DNA of 7,829 nt from the NCBI GenBank assembly GCA_000715685.1, contig KL569465.1, positions 43,577-51,405 on the forward strand, given 5' to 3'. The position numbers and the translations under genes are program-made. Of this stretch, positions 1-4,904 are shown piece by piece (positions within the stretch are counted from its first letter, which is position 1; every line of letters begins with the position of its first letter). The notes beneath the pieces are model-generated. The model had not been told where the DNA came from. It made no database searches and saw only the letters and a list, made by a program, of their open reading frames with translations. The stretch comes from Streptomyces lilacinus. GTDB lineage: Bacteria > Actinomycetota > Actinomycetes > Streptomycetales > Streptomycetaceae.

Positions 1-39
1 TGTCTCTTATACACATTTCTGAATGTGTATAAGAGACAG
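1..39. other. Tn5 mosaic-end adapter, inverted pair (library artefact)
   Basis: Bases 23-39 match 17 of the 19 bases of the Tn5 mosaic end (AGATGTGTATAAGAGACAG) and point into the insert. Bases 1-16 are their exact reverse complement, separated by the six bases TTCTGA, so the end can fold into a 16-bp hairpin. This is the sequence left by Tn5 tagmentation libraries and not a natural transposon: there is no transposase and no IS50 sequence. Genomic sequence starts at about base 40. Confidence 0.95.
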
Positions 40-46
40 GTACGCA

Positions 47-68
47 CCCGCTGTCCGATGTCAGCGGG
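47..68 (-). terminator. Possible terminator after the amidase-domain gene
   Basis: A perfect 7-bp stem (CCCGCTG at 47-53, CAGCGGG at 62-68) with an 8-nt loop lies 25 nt beyond the stop codon of the minus-strand gene. No T-run follows, which is common for terminators in high-GC actinobacteria. The adapter junction cuts off anything further downstream. The call rests on position and stem alone. Confidence 0.4.
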
Positions 69-92
69 CGTCATGACGTGCCCACCGACCCG

Positions 93-1223
93 TCAGGTGC
101 GGTAGGCGTAGTACACCGCGTCCGGGTTGGACGCGATGATGCTCGCCACCGACTTCCGGTAGGTGTTGGTCGAGTGGTACGTCATGTACGGGACGCCGGC
201 CCTGCTCTTGTACGTGGTGATCATGGAGTGGTCCTTGGACCCGTCACCCTCGAAGTCCATCTGCAGGATGTCACCGACCTCCAGCTGGTAGACGTTGGCG
301 AGGTTCGTCGTCCGCTTGGAGTTCAGCGCGAACCACGACCACTCGTTGGCACCCACCCAGGATATGGACTGGCTCGAGGAGTTGGACCACCACTTGCGGT
401 AGTCCGAGTCCGTCCCCGGCTCGTCCTTCCAGCCGCCGGCCTTCAGGGCCTGGCTGATGAAGTTGGTGCAGTCACCGCCGGCCGAGTTGTAGCTGCGGTA
501 GGCGGGGTTGTAGTTCCGCCAGTACTTCTCCGCGTACGCCGCCATGGCCGCGTAGTTGTAGCCGGTGGAGGTCTGCTTCTTCGGCACCGGACGCGCCGCC
601 CCCCGCGAGGTCGAGGCGGGGGTCGCCTTCGGCATCGTCGTGGAGGTCGGGGCCGTCGCCACCTTCGTGACGGGGGCGTTGATCTGACGGGGACCGTCGT
701 CCTTGGACGCGATGCCCGTCAGCTCCCACTTCCCGCCGCGCGCGGCGGTGAAGGTCAGCTCGTGGTGGGCCTTGAAGCCGGTCGTCGAGGGCTCGTCGCC
801 ACGAATCCTCTTGTACGTGAGCGTCGTGGTCTCGGTGACGCGGGCCGTGGCCCGGCCGCCCTTCACCTGGACGCTGTCCACGGCGACCGTGGTGTTCCCG
901 TCGGTGTACGCCTCGCCCAGATCGGCGAGGCGCTTCTTGCGGGTCATCAGCGAGGACAGAGCGGTGTCCTCGGTCCGCGCCAGACCGGACGACAGGCGGA
1001 CGCGCTTGTCGAGCATCAGCATGCGCCACGTCGGCTGCTTGTCCAGCAGCGCCTGCGTGCGCTCGGACAGCACGGCGTCGGCGATGCGCCCGAAGGACTC
1101 GGCCGTCGCACTGTCCGCCGTACGGTTCCCCGTCGCGCTCGCGCCCGAAGCGGGCAGGAGCACAGCGGAGAGGGTCACTGTCAGAACCGCTCCCACAGCT
1201 GCTCTGAGAGTCATTGGTTTCAT
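93..1223 (-). CDS. Secreted Amidase_6-type (papain/NlpC-like) protein
   Basis: The predicted product has 376 aa. Residues 1-30 form a Sec-type signal peptide: MKPMTLR, a hydrophobic core, then cleavage near ASGASA. Residues 31-190 are a helical and beta-strand region without a recognised family. A Thr/Pro/Ala-rich linker follows (about 191-220). The C-terminal domain (about 222-376) carries the Amidase_6 pattern: YNYAAMAAYAEKYW, then GGDCTNFISQAL with the likely nucleophile Cys252, then DHSMIT with the likely base His332. Family members are extracellular and thought to cleave amide bonds, probably in cell-wall material; the substrate here is unknown. The start at 1223 is preferred over the longer reading from 1322 because AGAGGTGA lies 4 nt before this ATG and the signal peptide begins here. 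The longer reading would translate the hairpin-rich leader. No partner gene is adjacent; the next gene, rpiR-like, is 545 bp upstream on the same strand. Confidence 0.9.
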   Translation of the reverse strand: MKPMTLRAAVGAVLTVTLSAVLLPASGASATGNRTADSATAESFGRIADAVLSERTQALLDKQPTWRMLMLDKRVRLSSGLARTEDTALSSLMTRKKRLADLGEAYTDGNTTVAVDSVQVKGGRATARVTETTTLTYKRIRGDEPSTTGFKAHHELTFTAARGGKWELTGIASKDDGPRQINAPVTKVATAPTSTTMPKATPASTSRGAARPVPKKQTSTGYNYAAMAAYAEKYWRNYNPAYRSYNSAGGDCTNFISQALKAGGWKDEPGTDSDYRKWWSNSSSQSISWVGANEWSWFALNSKRTTNLANVYQLEVGDILQMDFEGDGSKDHSMITTYKSRAGVPYMTYHSTNTYRKSVASIIASNPDAVYYAYRT

Positions 1224-1240
1224 GTACTCACCTCTTGTCG

Positions 1241-1379
1241 CCTGGCCCGAACGGCCAGGAAACGGAATCTTCGCACGAAGATTCGCCCCGACGTATGGGT
1301 GGTTGGCCCACACATCGGACAAGGGGTCAGTTCGCCTGCGTCACCTAGGCAGGAACGGGTGAAGGGGTGATCACTCACC
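1241..1379 (-). promoter_or_regulatory. Structured leader of the amidase-domain gene
   Basis: Several inverted repeats sit in tandem just upstream of the ribosome-binding site. They are 1241-1247/1253-1259 (CCTGGCC stem, 5-nt loop), 1265-1273/1276-1284 (GAATCTTCG, perfect 9-bp arms), 1289-1298/1308-1317 (10 bp including two G-U pairs when read as minus-strand RNA), 1335-1339/1349-1353 and 1366-1370/1375-1379. The hairpin nearest the gene ends about 7 nt before the Shine-Dalgarno sequence. The array could be a structured 5' UTR controlling translation or mRNA stability, or the 20-bp palindrome at 1265-1284 could be a protein operator. It does not match the ydaO (c-di-AMP) riboswitch consensus known from Streptomyces cell-wall hydrolase genes. 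Confidence 0.5.
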
Positions 1380-1381
1380 GA

Positions 1382-1409
1382 AACCTAGAGGGCGCGGAAA
1401 CCGCCGCAA
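1382..1409 (-). promoter_or_regulatory. Possible sigma-70-like promoter for the amidase gene
   Basis: On the minus strand, TTGCGG (1404-1409) and TAGGTT (1382-1387, fitting TAnnnT) are separated by 16 bp. Transcription would begin near 1375 and give a 5' UTR of about 150 nt holding the hairpins described separately. The match is short and could arise by chance. Confidence 0.3.
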
Positions 1410-1660
1410 AAGGGGCGCTGTAGCCGTAAGCGGAACCCGAATCACCGCTGAGGGAAGAGTGGTTGCCGGCGGTCCCGGCCCAGGGGTCGACCGGGGCCGC
1501 CGGGGGGCGCGCCTGAGGGGAGCAGGCCGCCCGAACGGAACACCCGTCGGGCCGACGAGGAGGAGGTCGTCTCCGGGTGTCCTACCACTTTGGCTCCGGG
1601 GCTCGCCGTCGCGAGCGCTGTTCCAGGCTCAGCCCCTTGCGGGTCCGGGTGCCACCTGCA

Positions 1661-1706
1661 GTAAATATATATACCGTCGAGTAAGCAAGGGTATGAAAAT
1701 TTTCAT
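1661..1706. promoter_or_regulatory. AT-rich island with 14-bp palindrome, likely operator
   Basis: The stretch GTAAATATATATAC (1661-1674) is followed 18 bp later by the perfect palindrome ATGAAAATTTTCAT (1693-1706). Both stand out sharply in DNA that is otherwise about 70% GC. A perfect 14-bp A/T-rich palindrome next to TATA-like sequence is the usual form of an operator overlapping a promoter. The nearest gene is the RpiR-family regulator that ends 63 bp away, so it is an obvious candidate binder. That link is inference. Transcription toward the amidase gene would need a leader of over 400 nt. Confidence 0.5.
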
Positions 1707-1768
1707 GCCACTCACCGGGCAAGATGATCTCCGCCGAACCACCCGAATCGGGACGAGTCGTACGCGGC

Positions 1769-2695
1769 TCAATCCTCGAGGAAGAAGTCGTGCTGCTCCG
1801 CCGCCTGCTCGTACTTCTCCAGGCGCAGCTGGGTGCGCTCCGGGTCGGCGTCGGCCATGGCCTGCAGGATCGCCGCGGAGAGGACGCCCGGGGCCGCGTA
1901 GGAGTCGAAGACGAGACGGGAGCCGGTGCCGGCGGTGAAGACGACGTCGGCCTCGTCCACGAGGGGGCCCATCGGCACGTCGGTGATCAGTGCGACGCGC
2001 AGTCCGGTGCTGCGGGCCGCCCGGAGTGCCGCCAGGATCTCGTTGGCGTGCCGCGGCATCGCGAAGGCCAGGACCCAGGTGCCGCCGGCCTCGCGCGACT
2101 GGAGCAGGGCGTCGTAGGCGACGCTGCCGCCGCGGGAGACCAGGCGGACGTCGGGGTGGATCCGCTTCGCGGCGTAGGCGAAGTACTCCGCGAGGGAGAC
2201 GGAGATCCGCAGGCCCAGGATGGTGAGGGGGACCGACGTGGCGAGCTCGCGGCCGAGGTCCAGGATGCGGTCGGTGTCGGCGAGGACGCGGCGCAGGCCG
2301 GCCAGGTTGGCGATCTCGGCGTCGACGGCGGCCTGCAGCTCGTTGCGGCGGGTCTCCTCCGGGGTGGCCGGGGCGCCGGCGACGGCGCTGAGCGCGAGGG
2401 GCTGCAGCGCCTCGCGGAGTGCGGGGTAGCCGCTGAAGCCGAGGGAGGCAGCGAAGCGGGTCACCGACGGCTGGCTCACCCCGACGCGGTCCGCGAGGTC
2501 GGTGATCGACAGGAACGCGGCCTCGGTGAGGTGGTCGGTGATGTACTGCGCGATGCGACGCTGGCCGGGGGACAGCCGGTGGCCGCCGAACAACGCGCGG
2601 ACCTTGTCCGCGGGGGCCGGCTCCGGCTCCGGGGACCGCTTCCCCGGTGTGATCGCGGACGCCTGCGCGCGGGCCCGCTGCTGCCCTGATGGCAC
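1769..2695 (-). CDS. RpiR-family transcriptional regulator (HTH + SIS domain)
   Basis: The product is 308 aa from a GTG start. The start is set by a strong Shine-Dalgarno sequence (AAAAGGAGG, 2703-2711) 7 nt upstream; the longer reading from ATG 2737 would overlap the preceding gene. After a disordered Pro/Ala-rich N-terminus, residues 41-98 form the RpiR HTH domain (LSPGQRRIAQYITDHL, then the recognition region VSQPSVTRFAASLGFSGY at 73-90). Residues about 151-281 form a SIS phosphosugar-binding domain containing SRGGSVAYDA. Such proteins bind DNA as dimers and respond to phosphorylated sugars, for example N-acetylmuramate-6-phosphate in MurR or KDPG in HexR; the effector here cannot be read from sequence. 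The gene lies 28 bp after the GNAT-fusion stop on the same strand, so it is probably co-transcribed. Its likely operator is the palindrome at 1693-1706. Confidence 0.9.
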   Translation of the reverse strand: MPSGQQRARAQASAITPGKRSPEPEPAPADKVRALFGGHRLSPGQRRIAQYITDHLTEAAFLSITDLADRVGVSQPSVTRFAASLGFSGYPALREALQPLALSAVAGAPATPEETRRNELQAAVDAEIANLAGLRRVLADTDRILDLGRELATSVPLTILGLRISVSLAEYFAYAAKRIHPDVRLVSRGGSVAYDALLQSREAGGTWVLAFAMPRHANEILAALRAARSTGLRVALITDVPMGPLVDEADVVFTAGTGSRLVFDSYAAPGVLSAAILQAMADADPERTQLRLEKYEQAAEQHDFFLED

Positions 2696-2723
2696 CGGTG
2701 TGCCTCCTTTTCGCCTGTTCGGC

Positions 2724-3644
2724 TCAACATAGCCCACCCGTCGCGGTCAGCTGCCGCACCGCCTCCTCGACGGCCTGCTTGCCCGCCCGTTTGAACGTCC
2801 ACTCGCTGGAGTCCACCTCGTGGTACCGACCCGCGGTGAGGACGACCCGGACGGCGCTGCGCGCGTAGGGCGCGACCGCCAGCTGCTCGCGCACGCCCTC
2901 CTCCACGGCGGCGGCGAACTCCTTCGGCAGCGCGCGCCTCTCCACCCGGTTGCCGAAGACGCATCCCTCCTCGCCCGGCGGCAGCGGCTCGAAGTCCAGC
3001 GTCACGTCCGCGAACGACGCCGAGCACGTCCCCAGGTGCTGCTTCCGCAGGACCCGCACCTCCCGTACGGCCCGCTCGGGGAACACCCGGTCCCGCCACC
3101 GGGCTTCGGTCAGGGCGTACTCGACGTCGCCCTTGTCCGAGCCCTCGATGGGGTCGGGCCAGTCCTCGTGGAAGGTACGGACATAAGTCAGGCCCGTCTT
3201 CTCCATGACGCGGCGGGAGCCGGCGTTGACCGTCATCGTGGTCGCGACGACCCGCTCGACGCCGAGCGCGGCGAACCCCTCGCGGACCAGGGCCCGGGCG
3301 CCTTCCGTGGCGAGTCCCCGGCCCCAGGCCTCCCGGCGCAGTCGGTAGCCGAGCTCGACGGTGCGCACCGGCTCCCCGTCCAGCGGCCGGAACTCGAACC
3401 AGCCCAGGAACTCCTCCCCCCAGGTCCGGTCCTCGGCGGCCCAGAAGCCGTGTTCGGCCGCCCACGGGTGGCGGCGCAGAAGCCCCGGCAGCGTCTCGTT
3501 CCGCACCCGGGCCCGGGTCGTGGGGAGACCGCCGTTGATGTACCGCATGACCTCGCGGTCGTTGTCGAGGGAGCGTACGTGCTCCACGTCCGCCTCGGTG
3601 AAGGGGCGCAGCACCATCCGGTCGGTTTCCAGGAAGATCGACAT
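2724..3644 (-). CDS. GNAT acetyltransferase fused to EF-G domain-IV-like module
   Basis: The product has 306 aa and two parts in one uninterrupted frame. Residues 1-183 are a RimJ/RimL-type GNAT domain: LETDRMVLRPFTEADVEHV at the start, acetyl-CoA-binding EAWGRGLA (105-112), the VNAGSRRVMEKTGL helix (139-152) and a terminal DVEYALTEARW. Residues about 190-300 resemble domain IV of elongation factor G, with FADVTLDFEPLPPG (211-224), VFGNRVERRALPKEF (229-243), AAVEEGVREQL (245-255) and GRYHEVDSSEWTFKRAG (272-288). His275 aligns with the EF-G domain-IV tip histidine (E. coli His583). EF-G domains I-III and V are absent, as is the Gly-rich loop before the first beta-strand. RimJ-like enzymes acetylate N-termini of ribosomal proteins, and domain IV enters the ribosomal A site, so a ribosome-directed enzyme is a reasonable inference. 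The start at 3644 follows AGGA by 8 nt; ATG 3653 is an alternative. The gene sits between the rraA-like gene (92 bp upstream) and the rpiR-like gene. Confidence 0.85.
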   Translation of the reverse strand: MSIFLETDRMVLRPFTEADVEHVRSLDNDREVMRYINGGLPTTRARVRNETLPGLLRRHPWAAEHGFWAAEDRTWGEEFLGWFEFRPLDGEPVRTVELGYRLRREAWGRGLATEGARALVREGFAALGVERVVATTMTVNAGSRRVMEKTGLTYVRTFHEDWPDPIEGSDKGDVEYALTEARWRDRVFPERAVREVRVLRKQHLGTCSASFADVTLDFEPLPPGEEGCVFGNRVERRALPKEFAAAVEEGVREQLAVAPYARSAVRVVLTAGRYHEVDSSEWTFKRAGKQAVEEAVRQLTATGGLC

Positions 3645-3717
3645 ACGGGTCATCCTGGCCCGGGTCCCGGCCCGGCCCCAAACGTTTTTGTGCCTGCTCC
3701 GGCGCCTGCTCCTCCGC

Positions 3718-3755
3718 CTACTCCTCGATGGCTCCGCTACTCCTCGATGGCTCCG
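3718..3755. repeat. Perfect 19-bp tandem duplication across the rraA-like stop codon
   Basis: The 19-mer CTACTCCTCGATGGCTCCG occurs at 3718-3736 and again immediately at 3737-3755. The second copy holds the last codons (GAIEE) and the TAG stop of the minus-strand rraA-like gene; the first copy repeats this beyond the stop. A second small repeat, GCCTGCTCC at 3692-3700 and 3704-3712, lies nearby. The pattern fits local slippage. Protein sequence is unchanged. Confidence 0.9.
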
Positions 3756-4429
3756 CCGATGCGGCGGAGGTGCTGCCGAAAGGTGTACGACGGGTCGGCG
3801 GCGCGCCGCGCCAGGTAGTCGTCGAAGGCCGTCTGCCGGCGGAGGGTGTCGCCCTTCCGGATGCGGTGGGCCTGGTCGCGTTCGGTCCGCCGGATCCCGC
3901 GTGCCGTGGTCAGGACGGCGTCGAGGTGCTCGGCGGGGACGAACAGCACGCCGTCGTCGTCGCCGAAGACGATGTCGTCGCGGCTGACGAGGTGCGGCCC
4001 GAACCGTGCGGTGGTGAGCGCCTCGGGCTCCCGCTCGTCCAGCCGCAGGGGGCCGGGCGGGTAGCTGCCGTAACTGAGGACGGGGAGGCCGATGTCGGCC
4101 AGCTCCGGGGTGTCGCGGTGCAGGCCCCATACGACGAGGCCGGAGACGCCCGCCGCCGCGGCCTCGAGGGCCGCCAGGTCGCCGACGCAGGCCTCGTCGG
4201 AGCGGCCGCCGTTGTCGATGACCAGGACGTCGCCCTCCTCAGCCTGGCCGAAGGCCTCCAGGAACACGTCCACGCTGCCGTAGTGCCGCACCGGCAGCGC
4301 GCGTCCGGCGATCCGGTGGCCGGGGACGACGGGGCGGATGCCGGGCGGGGCGGCCCGCAGCGGTACGCCCTCGCGGACGCAGGCGTCCGCTATCAGGGGC
4401 GTGGACAGGTCGGCGAAGGCCTTCGGCAT
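3737..4429 (-). CDS. RraA-like / HMG-CHA aldolase-fold protein
   Basis: The product is 230 aa from ATG 4429, with GGAG 6-7 nt upstream. It shows the RraA fold pattern: STPLIADACVREG (residues 9-21), GRALPVRHY (42-50), EGDVLVIDNGG (65-75), GDLAALEAAAAGVSGLVVWG (83-102), then the catalytic-type Arg105-Asp106 pair and GIRRTERDQAHRIRKGDTLRR near the end. The family includes class II pyruvate aldolases acting on 4-hydroxy-4-methyl-2-oxoglutarate, oxaloacetate decarboxylases and the RNase E inhibitor RraA; the Arg-Asp pair and Gly83-Asp84 favour a metal-dependent aldolase or decarboxylase role. Substrate cannot be stated. It is the first gene of a probable three-gene unit with the GNAT fusion and rpiR-like regulator. 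Phosphosugar control by the last gene would suit a carbohydrate or sugar-acid pathway, which is inference. Confidence 0.85.
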   Translation of the reverse strand: MPKAFADLSTPLIADACVREGVPLRAAPPGIRPVVPGHRIAGRALPVRHYGSVDVFLEAFGQAEEGDVLVIDNGGRSDEACVGDLAALEAAAAGVSGLVVWGLHRDTPELADIGLPVLSYGSYPPGPLRLDEREPEALTTARFGPHLVSRDDIVFGDDDGVLFVPAEHLDAVLTTARGIRRTERDQAHRIRKGDTLRRQTAFDDYLARRAADPSYTFRQHLRRIGGAIEE

Positions 4430-4450
4430 GGTGCGCTCCCTGGTTCGGCC

Positions 4451-4473
4451 CGGCGCGACCGGTGGACGCGCCG
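4451..4473. terminator. GC-rich hairpin between the small gene and rraA-like gene
   Basis: CGGCGCG (4451-4457) and CGCGCCG (4467-4473) form a perfect 7-bp stem with a 9-nt loop. It lies in the 67-bp gap between the stop at 4497 and the ATG at 4429, both on the minus strand. It could terminate or attenuate transcription from the qcrB side and so separate the two gene groups, or it could be an operator. There is no T-run. Confidence 0.35.
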
Positions 4474-4496
4474 AGGGGGCGGACGGTGCCGTGATC

Positions 4497-4844
4497 CTAC
4501 CGGTGCGGCGGCGTCTGGTCCGGGGGTGTACGAGGGGGGCTGCCGGGTGTGTTTACCGGCAGGGTCCAGTCGTTGACGAGGCGTCTGGCCCGTCCGGCGT
4601 CGTCGGCGAAGACCAGCACCTGCAGCCGCCACGGCGACGACCGGCCCGCTCCGCGGCGCCGCCGGGGGCAGGGGGCGACGGTGGAGCGGATGCCCATGGT
4701 GTCGAGGAAGCGGCGGATCTCCTCGGCCGCGGTCGTGGTGGCGACGCGCGCCACCGGGACCAGCAGCCCGTACGGGTAGCGCCGTCGTCGGGCGAACGCC
4801 GGCACCCGGATGCCGAGCCGGGCCAGGTACCTCGCCGGTCTCAC
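4497..4844 (-). CDS. Small hypothetical protein downstream of qcrB
   Basis: The predicted product is about 115 aa and I do not recognise its family. From GTG 4844 it begins MRPARYLARLG. Residues about 25-55 (LLVPVARVATTTAAEEIRRF, then DTMGIRSTVAPCPR) and the later WRLQVLVFADDAGRARRLVNDW read as beta-alpha-beta units, so a small ferredoxin-like or DUF2007-like fold is possible. The C-terminus is Pro/Arg-rich and probably disordered. GTG 4844 is preferred because GGAGAGG lies 5 nt before it; GTG 4859 in the same frame would add five residues. It begins 60 bp after the qcrB stop on the same strand and is probably co-transcribed. The codon pattern is coding-like, but a short gene in high-GC DNA keeps some doubt. 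Confidence 0.6.
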   Translation of the reverse strand: MRPARYLARLGIRVPAFARRRRYPYGLLVPVARVATTTAAEEIRRFLDTMGIRSTVAPCPRRRRGAGRSSPWRLQVLVFADDAGRARRLVNDWTLPVNTPGSPPRTPPDQTPPHR

Positions 4845-4904
4845 CGACACCTCTCCCACCTCATCGGCACGTACCGTCCGCCGCTCCGGGGCCTTTCCGG
4901 CCGG

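Larger units (their letters stand above)
1224..1768. other. 545-bp gene-free region between rpiR-like and amidase genes
   Basis: No convincing coding sequence is present. Open frames here are Arg/Gly/Pro-rich and read as GC-rich shadows. Besides the leader near 1241-1379 the gap holds two more structured elements. One is an imperfect hairpin with stems ACACCCG (1540-1546)/CGGGTGT (1574-1580) and GACGA (1554-1558)/TCGTC (1567-1571). The other is a tight hairpin GCTCGC-CGTC-GCGAGC (1601-1616). An AT-rich island follows at 1661-1674. The length and structure leave room for an unannotated small RNA or a long leader, but nothing matches an RNA family I know. Confidence 0.5.

Noticed and set aside
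1..39. Natural Tn5 or other insertion-sequence end
   Set aside because: Only mosaic-end bases are present, at both window borders, with no IS50 or transposase sequence.
78..1370. 430-aa plus-strand open frame
   Set aside because: It is antisense to the amidase-domain gene, Arg/Val/Gly/His-rich, without a recognisable domain. Long shadow frames are normal at this GC content.
1224..1450. ydaO-type c-di-AMP riboswitch upstream of the amidase gene
   Set aside because: Expected by analogy with Streptomyces rpf and hydrolase genes, but the conserved GGGGGTGAATC and GACAGCTAACC-like segments are not found.
1629..1706. 25-codon minus-strand frame starting MKIFIP within the palindrome
   Set aside because: It has a weak GGTGAG upstream, but its start lies in the operator-like palindrome and the length is within chance. 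Kept only as a remote leader-peptide possibility.
1459..1938. 159-aa plus-strand frame crossing the intergenic palindrome
   Set aside because: Composition is low-complexity Gly/Arg/Pro and the last part is antisense to the rpiR-like gene. No domain is visible.
3645..4130. N-terminal extension of the GNAT fusion to a 468-aa product
   Set aside because: The extra residues are antisense-like Arg/Pro-rich sequence in a shifted frame of the rraA-like gene. The GNAT domain begins naturally at MSIFLETDR.
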